Assembly (NCBI GenBank): GCA_035307765.1
Contig: DATGHU010000034.1
Location: forward strand, 346,230-410,229
DNA length: 64,000 bases
Source of the DNA: a bacterium
Lineage (GTDB): Bacteria; Sysuimicrobiota; Sysuimicrobiia; Sysuimicrobiales; Segetimicrobiaceae
Reading direction: 5' to 3'
In this document: one piece after another, positions 31,419-41,112 of the stretch
Layout: the number at the start of each line of letters is the position of its first letter
Position numbering within the stretch: position 1 is the stretch's first letter
Position numbers and translations under genes: made by a program
The notes under the pieces: model-generated
What the model was told of the DNA's origin: nothing
What the model saw: only the letters and a program-made list of their open reading frames with translations
The model's database searches: none

Positions 31419-33056
31419 CTATTTGAAGATCGAGAACTCGATCTCCTTAGCCGTGATGAACTCGAGCAGCGCGGGCGTGCCCTGCCGAGTCTTGCCCACC
31501 GCGCGCTTAATCGCCGGGATGATCGCGCCCGGCTCGGTCACCCGCTCCCCGTACCCCCCCAACGCCTGCGCCAGCGCGGCGTAGTTCCCGGAGATGTCGG
31601 TGCTGCGGTATTTCTGGGTGGCCACTTTCATCACCGGCAGCTCGATCGCCATAGAAGAATTGTTGAGCAACACCGACAGGATCGGGATGCGCTCGCGCAC
31701 CGCGGTCTCGAAATCCATACCGGTGAACCCGATGGCCGCGTCACCCCACACGTTGAGGCAGAGCTTCTCGGGCGATTCGAGCTTGGCCCCCATGGCCAGC
31801 CCAAGCCCGTACCCGAGCTGAGTCGTCTTGCCCCAGCCGATATACGAGAGCGGGGTCGTAGCCTGCCAGAACGGTGAGAGCTGGTCGCGCGGGCTTCCGG
31901 CATCGTGCGTGATGATGGTGTTCGCCACGTCAACCGTGTGCAACAAATCCCAGATCACTCGGTACGGCGACAACGGCGTCGCCTCCGACGTCAGCTTGGG
32001 CATCCACTGCTCCAGCCAGTCCGCGCGCACGCCGGCAATCTCCTTTGCCGTGTGCGCGGCCTCCTCCCGCCGCGCCGCGCGCACCCGATCCTTCACCGCC
32101 GCCAGCAGCGCCTCGAGCGTCAACCCGGCGTCCCCCAACAGGATGTGGTCGACCGGAATGTCCTTGTTGATGTCGGCCGGATCGAGCGTGGCGTGAATGA
32201 TCACCTTGCCGGACGGCATGGCCACCCCGTAGTTGGTGGTGGCGAAGCTACACCCGATGCCGAGGATGACGTCGCTGGACTCCAGGAACAGGTGGACGGG
32301 TTTGGGGATGGAACGGCCGCCCGAACCGAGCGAGAGCGGGTGGGTCTCCGGGAACGCGCTCTTCCCCTCCAGGCTCGTGGTCACGGGAACGCCGAGCCAC
32401 TCGGCGAGCTCCCGCAATGACCCCCAGGCGCGGGCGTAGTGGACCCCTTGCCCGGCGTAGAGCACCGGGCGGCGCGCCCCCACCAGCACGTCCGCGACCC
32501 GTTCGACCGCCTTGGGGTCGGGGGCGGTCCGGGAAGCGAGCGCGGGGCGGTAAACCAGGGGCTCGGGGACCTCCTCGGTCAGCACGTCCGACGGAATCTC
32601 CACGAGCGCGGGCCGGGGCCGCCCGTTCCTTACCTGGGTGAAGGCGCGGCGCATCGCGGCCGGCACCTCGCCCGGGAGCACGACCTGCTCCGCCCACTTC
32701 GTGACGTGGCGGTAGTTCAGGGCCGCGTTAAAATTCGGGGGGATGTTCGTGAGGCGGCGCGGGTAGCCCGCCGGCAGCACCACGATGGGCACCGAGTCCC
32801 CGTACGCTTGAGCGACGCCGCCGAACGAATTCTCCGCGCCCGGCCCGTGCTGCATGGCGAAGACCCCAATCCGCCTTCCCGAGGAGGTCCGACTCACCGC
32901 ATCGGCCATATGGAGCCCGGTCCGCTCCTGCCGGACGATGATCGTCCGGATGTCCGCCGCGGCCGCGGCCTCGATGATGGGATTGACAGGATACCCGATC
33001 AAAAACTCAACGCCCTCGCGCTTCAGGATCTCCGCCACCGCCGCCGCTGCTTTCAT
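31419..33056 (-). CDS. Thiamine-diphosphate-requiring enzyme (acetolactate synthase-like)
   Basis: 545 residues from ATG 33056, with GGAGGAAG just upstream. The three-domain ThDP layout is clear: the catalytic Glu44 in IVRQERTGLHMADAVS, a central domain (GARRPVLYAGQGVHYARAWG) and the ThDP/Mg site WGDAAIGFTGMDFETAV ending in LLNNSS. The usual GDG start of that motif reads GDA. Such enzymes decarboxylate or ligate 2-oxoacids; sequence alone does not separate acetolactate synthase, oxalyl-CoA decarboxylase or benzoylformate-type members. No regulatory small subunit is nearby, which argues against biosynthetic acetolactate synthase. Confidence 0.9.
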   Translation of the reverse strand: MKAAAAVAEILKREGVEFLIGYPVNPIIEAAAAADIRTIIVRQERTGLHMADAVSRTSSGRRIGVFAMQHGPGAENSFGGVAQAYGDSVPIVVLPAGYPRRLTNIPPNFNAALNYRHVTKWAEQVVLPGEVPAAMRRAFTQVRNGRPRPALVEIPSDVLTEEVPEPLVYRPALASRTAPDPKAVERVADVLVGARRPVLYAGQGVHYARAWGSLRELAEWLGVPVTTSLEGKSAFPETHPLSLGSGGRSIPKPVHLFLESSDVILGIGCSFATTNYGVAMPSGKVIIHATLDPADINKDIPVDHILLGDAGLTLEALLAAVKDRVRAARREEAAHTAKEIAGVRADWLEQWMPKLTSEATPLSPYRVIWDLLHTVDVANTIITHDAGSPRDQLSPFWQATTPLSYIGWGKTTQLGYGLGLAMGAKLESPEKLCLNVWGDAAIGFTGMDFETAVRERIPILSVLLNNSSMAIELPVMKVATQKYRSTDISGNYAALAQALGGYGERVTEPGAIIPAIKRAVGKTRQGTPALLEFITAKEIEFSIFK

Positions 33057-33206
33057 CTTCCTCCGCCTCCTCCGCCTCCCGGCCCGAGCGGCTCTTCTCG
33101 CGCGGCCCGCATCCGTCCTGTCCCCACCGGGCCACCGTCCGATGGGTCACCCCTCGTGGCGTGGGGTGGCCGGCCGGGGAGACCCTCCCCCCCCACCGCG
33201 GTCTCC

Positions 33207-34424
33207 TCACCGCTGCAGGATGGGCCGCTGGTGATCGGGCAGCACCGCCCACACGTGGGGGGGACGCTCGACGGCGCGCGGAAGCGGCTCACCGGCCATC
33301 AGCGTGAGTGTGTTCACGAGACGGCGCGTCCCCGTGCGCCGCTGCATGGCCACGTCGTAGAACACGTACTCCCCCTCCTCAAGCCGGAACAGGGCAAGAT
33401 CTGCCTGGCTGCCCGGCCGGAGCGTGCCGAGTTCCGGCCGCCGCACCGCCGCCGCCGGGCGCGAGGTCGCCCGCTCGATCACATCGTGCAGGCTCATCCC
33501 GAGGTTGAGGAACTTCGAGAGGGTCGTCGGCAGATCGAACATGGGCCCCTGGACGCTTAATTGGTGAATATCGCTGCTGATGACGTCGGGAAGGACCCCC
33601 TGGTCGATCAGGCGCTCGGTCACCTCGTAGCTGAACGAACCCGCACCGTGCCCGATGTCGAGGATGAGCCCGCGATCGTGCAGCACCTTGACGTCGGTGC
33701 GGAGGTTGCCGTCCGGCGCGACGATCCTGTGGGTGCCGCCGGTGAAGCAGTGGGTGAGGATATCCCCCGGACGCAGCAACTCTACGATCTCCGCAATCGT
33801 CGGGGGGCCGCTGCTGATGTGGACCATCAGCGGGAGCTCAACGCGGTCGGCCAGGTCGCGGGCGCGCTGAAGGGCGCGGATGCCGGTCCCCCGTGTGGTG
33901 CGGTGATCGATCCGGGCCTTGACGCCGAGGATCAGGTCGCGGTTGGCGTCAACGATCTTCACCGCCAGATCGACATCGCAATAGTCCAGGTTGGCAAACT
34001 CCCACGTGGGGGCGATCAAGCCGATCGATGAGAGGTTCAGGAAGGCGCGAATCCGGGCGCGGCTGGGTTCGATGATGTACCGGCGAAACCCGGGGAAACT
34101 GTAGGCCCCCGCGCTCCCCACGTCGATCCAGGTCGTGACCCCGCTGCGGGCGGCCACCGGATCGGCCTCGATCCCCCAATATGTCCCGCCCCAGTAGACG
34201 TGGGTGTGCAGATCGACCAACCCCGGTGTCACGATCTGTCCCCCAGCGTCGACGACCCGCACCCCCCGCGCCCGATCAAGCGTCCGCTCGATGGCGGCGA
34301 CCCGCCCCCCGGCGATCCCGACATCGTATCGGCCCTCGATACCGGCCGCGGGATCGAGCACCTCCCCGCCGACCACAATCGAATCGAACCGCCCATCCCC
34401 ACCGCCCGCCGCCTGCGGCCCCAT
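33207..34424 (-). CDS. Amidohydrolase/deacetylase family metallohydrolase
   Basis: 405 residues from ATG 34424, preceded by a GGGGGGAG ribosome-binding site. Metal-site motifs of the amidohydrolase superfamily are visible: PGLVDLHTHVYWGG (HxH), LGVKARIDHR (likely carboxylated Lys), LMVHISSGPP (His), ILTHCFTGGTH (His) and VISSDIHQL (Asp). The pattern fits the dihydroorotase-like 'amidohydrolase/deacetylase' group whose members cleave N- or O-acyl bonds. It heads a five-gene minus-strand run with the ThDP enzyme and the selenoprotein candidate. Substrate unknown. Confidence 0.9.
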   Translation of the reverse strand: MGPQAAGGGDGRFDSIVVGGEVLDPAAGIEGRYDVGIAGGRVAAIERTLDRARGVRVVDAGGQIVTPGLVDLHTHVYWGGTYWGIEADPVAARSGVTTWIDVGSAGAYSFPGFRRYIIEPSRARIRAFLNLSSIGLIAPTWEFANLDYCDVDLAVKIVDANRDLILGVKARIDHRTTRGTGIRALQRARDLADRVELPLMVHISSGPPTIAEIVELLRPGDILTHCFTGGTHRIVAPDGNLRTDVKVLHDRGLILDIGHGAGSFSYEVTERLIDQGVLPDVISSDIHQLSVQGPMFDLPTTLSKFLNLGMSLHDVIERATSRPAAAVRRPELGTLRPGSQADLALFRLEEGEYVFYDVAMQRRTGTRRLVNTLTLMAGEPLPRAVERPPHVWAVLPDHQRPILQR

Positions 34425-34556
34425 CGCTCCCCCCTCTGCCCGCGTCCGATGTCATTCAGAGTTAGGACCACGGCCGGCGCGTTCCTGCTTCGGGCACGAC
34501 TCGGCGGGAGGAGAGGAAGAGGAGATCGCGGGGAACTGCGGCAAGAAAGAGCCACA

Positions 34557-35624
34557 GTGCGAATCGCGAAACCCCCCTTTCATCTCGTCAGGGCCCTGCT
34601 GCGCAGAGCATCCCGACGCCGCCTCCCCGCAGGGTTCTCCGCTTCGCAGGTGGTGCGCGGCCGCACCTGGGCGTGCACGGATCTGGGGGCGTTCTCACGC
34701 CCGCTCCCGAATCTCGGCGGCGTAGAAGGGGTCGTGATCATGGAGGATCGTGACCCCGAGTTCTACCTGTCCTTCCAGGACTATGCTCCCGGGGCGGTAA
34801 CCCGCCTCAACCGCCACGGCCCACTCCGCGCGTGGTCAACCCAGCAGGACCTCAAGGAGTTGGTCGCCGGGCTTAACGCGCAAGGATTGAAGGTGGCGAT
34901 TGGATTTTGGAGCTACGGGGGGTGGTGGCTGCACCGAAAGCCCCGATGGCTGCGGGAGCATCCGGAGTTGCGGCGGCCGCCGTTGAGCAGCCACCTCTAT
35001 CCCTTCGTGCGGCTCCATCGTGAAGGGATCGAGTATGCGGAGTATATCGCCCGGCAATACGAACGGTTGCACACGGCGTTCGGATTCGACGGGCTGATGC
35101 TGGGGGACGGCCTGTGCGGATTCGGCAGCATATGGGATCCCGACCTGTACCGGGACAAAGCCCCCACCATCCCGCAGTGGACCCGACTCTACGCCACCAT
35201 CGCCGGCACGGTTCACCGCACCGGCGGGACGCTGCTGGCGTACGATCAGATGGGGTTTCCCTATACCGAGGCGCGGGAACACGGCGTCGACTATCGGGAC
35301 CTGGCCGGCGCCGGCCTCGACGTCCTTGTCTACCAATCGTATCCGCAGGCGTGGGCGGGATTCTGGCTCGATGAATATCCCAACCGGTTCGACCTGCGCG
35401 CCTCGGTGAACAACCTCAAGACGATCACGGCCAGCCTGGAGGGCACGACCGCCAAGGTATTCTATACGGTGGAACTCGGTGATGCCGTGGAGCGGTGGCA
35501 GGCCGATCCCGAAAGGACCCTCGCGCAGATGGACGCGCTCGACCCTTTAGCGGCGGGGCGCTTCCTCGTCTGGGCGAACGACACCTTCGCGCGGCACCCG
35601 CAGCCGGTAGGAGGATCGCGCTGA
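34557..35624 (+). CDS. Uncharacterised protein, possible TIM-barrel glycoside hydrolase
   Basis: About 355 residues if GTG 34557 is used; the start is uncertain because the frame is open upstream, and ATG 34740 would cut into the first probable strand (EGVVIMEDRDPEFYL). Alternating strands and helices, many aromatic residues and segments such as LKVAIGFWSYGGWWLH, GFDGLMLGDGLCGFGS and AGLDVLVYQSYP suggest a sugar-binding TIM barrel with carboxylates at strand ends. I do not recognise the family. Its start region lies opposite the amidohydrolase start; downstream it converges on the Gfo/Idh gene. Confidence 0.6.
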   Translation: MRIAKPPFHLVRALLRRASRRRLPAGFSASQVVRGRTWACTDLGAFSRPLPNLGGVEGVVIMEDRDPEFYLSFQDYAPGAVTRLNRHGPLRAWSTQQDLKELVAGLNAQGLKVAIGFWSYGGWWLHRKPRWLREHPELRRPPLSSHLYPFVRLHREGIEYAEYIARQYERLHTAFGFDGLMLGDGLCGFGSIWDPDLYRDKAPTIPQWTRLYATIAGTVHRTGGTLLAYDQMGFPYTEAREHGVDYRDLAGAGLDVLVYQSYPQAWAGFWLDEYPNRFDLRASVNNLKTITASLEGTTAKVFYTVELGDAVERWQADPERTLAQMDALDPLAAGRFLVWANDTFARHPQPVGGSR

Positions 35625-35742
35625 TTGGAACCGCGCCTCCGTTGTATGGTGCACCACTTCCCGGGAGTGTCAAATCATCGGCACATTCGGGATCGCGTGG
35701 GGCGTCGCCCCCGCGCGTGGCTTGACCGGGAAACGATCCTCC

Positions 35743-36711
35743 CTATCCTCCCGCGGACCTGCCTGCGGCTCGCACGGTGTCCATCAGCGCGGCAACTCGA
35801 CGCAAATGGGGCACGGCTCCGGTGCGACCCCCCCCGCTGGCCACCGCGTCCACGACCTCCTGGATCATGAACAGCACGGGATCGTCCACCCAAGGGAGGA
35901 GCGCGGCATCGCTCGTGAGAAGGCCGAGGGCCGCCGCGTAGGGCTCGAGGCGTACAGCCTGCCGCGACCCGATGATCTCAAGCTCGACCTCCCCCACAGC
36001 AAGTGAGGGCACGGACGCGGGCAGGCACCGCGAGAGCTCGATCGTGGCGATCAGGTCATCTTCGAACCGAATGATGCTGACCGCGGTATCGTCGACCCCG
36101 GCTTCGAAGAGCGCACCGGACCAGGCGTGAACGCGCCGCACCCGGGCGGGTGTCGCGGTCAGGAGCACGTCGAAGACCTCCCACGCCGCCTCCTCCAGCA
36201 CCGCGCGCCGCGGGTGCGCGCGATCGTCGCGTGGAAGGCGAACGGCCGCGTAGGCGGAGTGTAGCGTCCCCAACGCGCCGTCGGCGACCAGCCGCAGCGC
36301 GGTCCGGCCGGCATGGGTGTGGCGCAGGGCCCCCCCTGAAATGAGCGCCGCGTGGCCCCGCCCCTCGGCGGCGGCCAGGCGGTCGAGGTCGTCCGCCCGG
36401 GTCGCGGCGGGGACGGGGCAGAGCACGACCTTCCCCGCCGCAAGCGCCGCTTCCACGGCCCTCCCTTTTTCGGGATCGCTGCTCAGGACGAGCACCGCCG
36501 GGAGTGACGGATCGCGGGCCAGCGTCTGCCAGTCCGGGGACCACTCGGCCCCCACCCCATCGGCCAAGGTGTTCGCGCCATCGCGATCTTGACCGCATGG
36601 GCTTGGGGACCAACGGGCGATCCGCGCCCCGGAGAGCGGGGCGTCGTGCCCGGCGACCGCACGGGCGTGGCGGTCGGCGCCGATGACCCCCAGCGGGATC
36701 GGCGCGTTCAT
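35743..36711 (-). CDS. Gfo/Idh/MocA-like oxidoreductase lacking the EKP lysine
   Basis: 322 residues from ATG 36711, which overlaps the preceding gene by 4 bases (ATGA). It shows the family layout: N-terminal Rossmann start IPLGVIGADRHARAV and C-terminal beta-sheet domain with DDTAVSIIRFEDDLIATIEL. The catalytic motif normally reading C-E-K-P is LCPVPAAT here, so the key Lys is missing and the dinucleotide motif is atypical. It may be a non-catalytic partner of the canonical protein encoded directly upstream. That pairing is inferred from overlap only. Confidence 0.8.
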   Translation of the reverse strand: MNAPIPLGVIGADRHARAVAGHDAPLSGARIARWSPSPCGQDRDGANTLADGVGAEWSPDWQTLARDPSLPAVLVLSSDPEKGRAVEAALAAGKVVLCPVPAATRADDLDRLAAAEGRGHAALISGGALRHTHAGRTALRLVADGALGTLHSAYAAVRLPRDDRAHPRRAVLEEAAWEVFDVLLTATPARVRRVHAWSGALFEAGVDDTAVSIIRFEDDLIATIELSRCLPASVPSLAVGEVELEIIGSRQAVRLEPYAAALGLLTSDAALLPWVDDPVLFMIQEVVDAVASGGGRTGAVPHLRRVAALMDTVRAAGRSAGG

Positions 36712-37778
36712 GCCCGGCCCCCCGCGGCGTCCGCCCCGGGCTGCGGCGTGAGCCGCACGACGTGGCCTGTGTGGGCCGACTCCGCCGCGGCGAGCGCCAG
36801 CCGCAGGGCGGCGCGCGCTTCCTCGGGCGGCATCGGCACGGGACGGTCCTGTTGCACCGCGTCCACAAAGCCCGTCCACTCGCGCGCGTACGCCGTCAGG
36901 TTGTGCAGGAGAACCCGGCCGCTTTCCGGATGGTCGGCGCCTTCATCGCGGTAGCGCGTCAGGCTGACAAGATCATGGTCCCTGGCGCGGACGGCGCCGT
37001 GCGTGCCGTAGATTTCGCACTGGTGGAACGCCGGGTACCCGGGGGGCAGGCAGTTGCTGATTTCCGTGGAACCGATGGCCCCGCTCGCAAAGCGGACCGT
37101 GTACGTGATGAAATCCGGCACCCCCCGGTTTCCCTCCACCGTCACCTTATGCTCCGCGGCCACCCACACGGGTTCCGAGCCGGCGAACCAGCGGAGCAGA
37201 TCCGCCTCGTGGATCCCGTTGGTCAACGCCGCCCCCACGGACATCGAGGGGTCACCCGTCCAATGCTCGGCCGTGTAGTACCCGCGGGACACTCCCAGCG
37301 GCGGACGAGACCGACGCTCGTTCTCCCGGATCAGCCGGACGGTTCCGACCGCTCCCCGATCGATGGCTCCGCGGATCTCCATGTAGCGCCGGGTGAACCG
37401 GCGGCTGTGCCCGATCATCAGGTGCACCCCCGCGGCGCGGCACGCCGCGATCATCGCGTCGGCGTCGGCGAGCGAGGGCGCCATCGGCTTTTCGCACAGC
37501 ACGTGCTTCCCCGCCGCGGCGGCGACCTCCGTCCACTGGCGGTGTGAGGCCTCCGGCGTCGCGATCATCACCACGTCGAGATCGCGGCGCCGGACGAGCT
37601 CGTGCCCGTCGGTGTAGACCGCGGCCGACCACGGCGCCGCGGCCGCTCGTGCCGCCGCTTCGTTCAGGTCGGCCGCCGCGACCAGGCGCACCCGGTCGCT
37701 CAAGGTGTACATCGCCGGCAGGTGCGCCGTCTGGGCGATACTGCCGCAGCCGATCAGCCCCACCCGCAGCGCGGCCAT
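36708..37778 (-). CDS. Gfo/Idh/MocA family NAD(P)-dependent oxidoreductase
   Basis: 356 residues from ATG 37778, giving MAALRVGLIGCGSIAQTAHL. The conserved VLCEKPMAPS motif and the C-terminal-domain segment GGALTNGIHEADLL-like region (GAALTNGIHEADLLRWF) support a working sugar- or inositol-type dehydrogenase. It is translationally coupled to the second, EKP-less Gfo/Idh gene and starts just 10 bases after the gamma-glutamyltransferase gene ends. The substrate is probably a sugar, polyol or similar compound. Confidence 0.9.
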   Translation of the reverse strand: MAALRVGLIGCGSIAQTAHLPAMYTLSDRVRLVAAADLNEAAARAAAAPWSAAVYTDGHELVRRRDLDVVMIATPEASHRQWTEVAAAAGKHVLCEKPMAPSLADADAMIAACRAAGVHLMIGHSRRFTRRYMEIRGAIDRGAVGTVRLIRENERRSRPPLGVSRGYYTAEHWTGDPSMSVGAALTNGIHEADLLRWFAGSEPVWVAAEHKVTVEGNRGVPDFITYTVRFASGAIGSTEISNCLPPGYPAFHQCEIYGTHGAVRARDHDLVSLTRYRDEGADHPESGRVLLHNLTAYAREWTGFVDAVQQDRPVPMPPEEARAALRLALAAAESAHTGHVVRLTPQPGADAAGGRA

Positions 37779-37788
37779 TCGTCCTCGC

Positions 37789-39579
37789 CTACCATCCGAG
37801 CGCATAATTGCGCTCGCCGCGCGAACTCGCCGCGCCCTCGATCACCTTCCGGTCCGGATCGTATGCCACCGCGGTGGTGTAGTTGAGGCTCCAGGGGTCC
37901 ACGACCTTGACGAGATGACCGCGCCGCCGGAGCTCCTCGACCACCGCGGCGGAGACACGACCCTCGAGGACCACCTCCCGCGGCCGCGCCTCCCTCGGGT
38001 AAAACGAGCTCGGCGCGTGCCCGGTGTGAAAGCTGGGGGCGTCGATCGCATCCTGCAGGTCCATCCCGAAGTCCACGACGTTCAGGAAGAACTGCAGGCT
38101 CCATTGATCCTGCTGATCGCCGCCCGGGGTGCCGAAGACCAGATAGGGCCGCCCCTCCTTCATCACCAGCGATGGGGAGAGCGTCGTCCGAGGACGCTTC
38201 CGCGGCCGCAGCGCCGCCGGGTGGTCGGGGTCGTTGAGCCAAAACATCTGCCCCCGGGTCCCCAGGCAAAACCCCAGCCCGGGGATGATCGGCGAACTGC
38301 GAAACCACCCGCCGCTTGGCGTGGCGGAGAACATGTTCCCCTCCGCATCCACAGCTCGGGTGCCGGTGGTCCCCCCCTGCCAGGCACGCCCCCGGACGGG
38401 CGAGGCGTCCGCTTCCCTCTCGCTTCCCTGAAAGGGGTACGGATCACCCGGGCGCAGCTCCGGTGACGCGGTGTGCGGATCGATGAGCGCGCGCCGTGCG
38501 TCCGCGTACGGCGTGGAGAGCAAACCCCGTAACGGGACATCGACGAACTCGGGATCGCCGTAGTACCGCTCGCGGTCGGCCAGCGCCAGCTTGGCCACCT
38601 CGGTCAGGGTGTGGATGTAATCCGCGGAGTTGTGGCCGAGCCGGCGCAGGTCGATGCCGTCGAGCAGGGTGAGCTGCTGCAGAAAGACGGGCCCCTGGGA
38701 CCACGGCCCGCACTTGTGGACATCGCATCCGCGATAGCGCACCCGAACCGGGCTCTCGATTCTGGTGTCGAAGGTCGCGAAGTCCTCCTCGGTCAACAGC
38801 CCGGAGGAGACCACGCCGTTGGCGTCCCGCACCGACGTGTCGCGCTGAAAGGCCACGATCTCACGCCCGATCGGTCCACGATAGAAACAATCTCGCGCGG
38901 CCGCAAGGGCCGCGCTCCGGCCGCGCGACGTGGCGCCCCGCTCGGCCTCGACGAGGCGCTCGAACGTCCGGGCGAGATCCGGGTTCCGCCAAGTGTCCCC
39001 CACCCCCGGGGGCTTCCCCCCCGGCAGGAACAGGGCCGCCGAAGTCGGCCACTCCGCCCGAAATCTCCCGGCGCACTGTTCGATGGAGCGGAGCATCCCC
39101 TCGTACATCGGGAACCCGCCGGCGGCCAGCTCGATCGCGGGTGCCAGCACCTGTTCCAAGGTCAGGGTGCCGTACCGGTGGAGCGCGGTGATCAGCGCAT
39201 CGGGGACGGCGCAGACCCCGGCCGGGAGGAACCCGTCACCCGGGATCAACGTGATGCCCCGCCCGCGGAACCACTCGATCGTCGCCGCGGCCGGGGCCCG
39301 CATGTTGCCGTTGATCGCGACGACCCGACGGTCGCGCGCGGTATACATCAGGATGGGAGCTTCCCCCCCGAACCCGAAGCTTTGGAATTCCAGGACCGAC
39401 TGCGCGAACACCATCGCCACCCCGGCATCGACCGCGTTGCCGCCGAGCAGGTGCATGCGCATGCCCGCCAGGCTCGCCAGGTAGTGCCCGCACGAAACCA
39501 CGAGGGACCGACCCCGGATGACCGGACGGGTGGCGCTTAGGGTAAACTGCCAGTCGTGGTAGGCGGTGTTGACGCTCAT
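37789..39579 (-). CDS. Gamma-glutamyltransferase family protein
   Basis: 596 residues from ATG 39579. The Ntn-hydrolase layout is clear: GGNAVDAGVAMVFAQSVLEF near the N-terminus, PDALITALHRYGTLTLEQVL, and the autoprocessing site GGTTGTRAVDAEGN, where a Thr becomes the small-subunit nucleophile. The usual His after the two Thr is Gly. The later GTPGGDQQDQWSLQFFLN segment is also typical. No signal peptide is visible, so it may be cytoplasmic. It could cleave gamma-glutamyl compounds or act as a related acylase; the family is broad. Confidence 0.9.
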   Translation of the reverse strand: MSVNTAYHDWQFTLSATRPVIRGRSLVVSCGHYLASLAGMRMHLLGGNAVDAGVAMVFAQSVLEFQSFGFGGEAPILMYTARDRRVVAINGNMRAPAAATIEWFRGRGITLIPGDGFLPAGVCAVPDALITALHRYGTLTLEQVLAPAIELAAGGFPMYEGMLRSIEQCAGRFRAEWPTSAALFLPGGKPPGVGDTWRNPDLARTFERLVEAERGATSRGRSAALAAARDCFYRGPIGREIVAFQRDTSVRDANGVVSSGLLTEEDFATFDTRIESPVRVRYRGCDVHKCGPWSQGPVFLQQLTLLDGIDLRRLGHNSADYIHTLTEVAKLALADRERYYGDPEFVDVPLRGLLSTPYADARRALIDPHTASPELRPGDPYPFQGSEREADASPVRGRAWQGGTTGTRAVDAEGNMFSATPSGGWFRSSPIIPGLGFCLGTRGQMFWLNDPDHPAALRPRKRPRTTLSPSLVMKEGRPYLVFGTPGGDQQDQWSLQFFLNVVDFGMDLQDAIDAPSFHTGHAPSSFYPREARPREVVLEGRVSAAVVEELRRRGHLVKVVDPWSLNYTTAVAYDPDRKVIEGAASSRGERNYALGW

Positions 39580-39764
39580 CTCCGCCCGGCGCAGCGCCGG
39601 ACGCTCGTGCTGCCTGCACCGGCTCCATCTCGAGGCCTCATCGCGATCCCCCCCTGATCCATCCTGCCCGCAGGATTTCATGGACCACGCGGAGTCTCCT
39701 CCCACCCCCGCCTGGTGCTGCCGCCGACCTTCACCGTATACTGAATTGGGAACGAATCGACGCC

Positions 39765-40288
39765 GTGACCGGAGATCGGAGCGCGATAGCATCCCCCGCT
39801 GGGGTGACCCCGCGTGAGCCGTCCAGCCTGCGCGTGCTCACGCTGACGACGCTGCAGCAGGCCGGACTGACGTCCATTCGCTTCGGCCTCCCGATCCTGG
39901 CGCCGTACTGGCGAGACGCGTTCCACCTCTCGCTGGCACGGGTCGGTGTGCTGTTGGGCGCCTTCGATCTCGGCGCGCTGCTGCTGTTCATCCCGATCGG
40001 TCTCCTGACCGATCGGTGGGGCGGTGCGGGCGTCCTCGGCGCGGGCGCGCTCTTCACTGCCGCGATGACGGCCGTGACCACCCGGGCTAACGGATATTGG
40101 CCGCTCGCGCTGCTGCTCGCGATCGCCGGGCTGGGATGCGGCAGCGGACAGACGGCGGGGACGCGTACGTCGTGGGATGGGTGGCCCTGGCCGCCGTCAT
40201 GGCCTGGGCCCTCGCGGCGACCGCGCGAATCCCCGAACCAGCGGCGAGAACCCGCGGAGTGTCCAGCGCCCCCCACCGCGTCCGATGA
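39765..40288 (+). pseudogene. MFS transporter remnant with large internal deletion
   Basis: The first frame, from GTG 39765, encodes an MFS N-terminus with about four helices (LTTLQQAGLTSIRFGLPILA, then GALLLFIPIGLLTDRWGG). Near 40140-40165 it leaves the family pattern. A different frame there encodes GDAYVVGWVALAAVMAWALA followed by TARIPEP, which looks like the last helix and tail of an MFS protein, ending at 40288. The middle of a roughly 400-residue transporter is missing and the ends are out of frame. A -10-like TATACT lies at 39737-39742. It is almost certainly non-functional. Confidence 0.75.
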
Positions 40289-40344
40289 ATCCGCGTCCGC
40301 TCGCCCGACCCGCCACTGCTTAAACGGCGCGCGCGGCGGGGCGT

Positions 40345-41112
40345 TCAGTACGTGGCGTTGCGGCCCCCGTCGACCACCAGGTCTTGTCCCGTGACGAACT
40401 CGCTTAGGATCAAGCCCATCACCGCCTGGGCGACGTGCTCCGGGTTGGCACAGGCGCCGAGCGGCGTTTGTGCGGCGGACTCCGCCTCGATGGCCTGCGC
40501 GAACGCCTCGCCCCTCGCCATCCGCGCCCAGCGCGTCACCACCTGTCCCGGTGAGACCGAGTTGACGCGCACCTCCGGGGCCAGCGCGATGGCCAGCCCG
40601 CGGGTCAGCTGGATCAGCGCCGCCTTCGACACACCGTAGGGCAGCGAGGAGCCCGCCCCCCGGTGTCCGGAGATAGAGGCGACGTTCACAATCGCCCCCC
40701 GCGCCGCCCGCAGGGCGGGCGCCGCAGCCCGTGAGCAGTAGAACGCCCCCAAAAGGTTCACGCCGAGAATCGCGTCCCAGACCTCGTCGGTGACCGCATC
40801 GAGGTTCGGGAAGTCCAAATAGCGGGTCGTGCCCGCGTTATTCACCAGCACGTCGAGGCGGCCAAAGCGATCGACCGTGCGAGCGACCAGCGCCTTGACC
40901 TCATCCTCCCGCGCGACATTGGCCTGGACCGCCACGCCTTCGCTGCCGGCCTGGGCGAGTTCGCGAGCGGTCTTATCGGCATCATCCCGGGAGCGCGAAT
41001 AGTTCACAATTACGGCGCGGGCTCCGGCGCGGGCGAGGGCGTGGCACACGGCCCTGCCGATACCGGTACCGCCCCCCGTCACGATCGCGACGCTTCCTTT
41101 CTCCAGTCCCAT
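40345..41112 (-). CDS. Short-chain dehydrogenase/reductase (SDR)
   Basis: 255 residues from ATG 41112. The nucleotide motif TGGGTGIGRAV, the structural VLVNNAGTTRYL, the catalytic Ser in VASISGHRG and Tyr-Lys in PYGVSKAALIQ are all present, as is the C-terminal TGQDLVVDGG typical of FabG-like enzymes. It reduces a carbonyl or oxidises an alcohol with NAD(P)H. It lacks fatty-acid-synthesis neighbours, so a peripheral metabolic role is more likely than FabG. It is divergent from the EamA transporter gene. Confidence 0.92.
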   Translation of the reverse strand: MGLEKGSVAIVTGGGTGIGRAVCHALARAGARAVIVNYSRSRDDADKTARELAQAGSEGVAVQANVAREDEVKALVARTVDRFGRLDVLVNNAGTTRYLDFPNLDAVTDEVWDAILGVNLLGAFYCSRAAAPALRAARGAIVNVASISGHRGAGSSLPYGVSKAALIQLTRGLAIALAPEVRVNSVSPGQVVTRWARMARGEAFAQAIEAESAAQTPLGACANPEHVAQAVMGLILSEFVTGQDLVVDGGRNATY

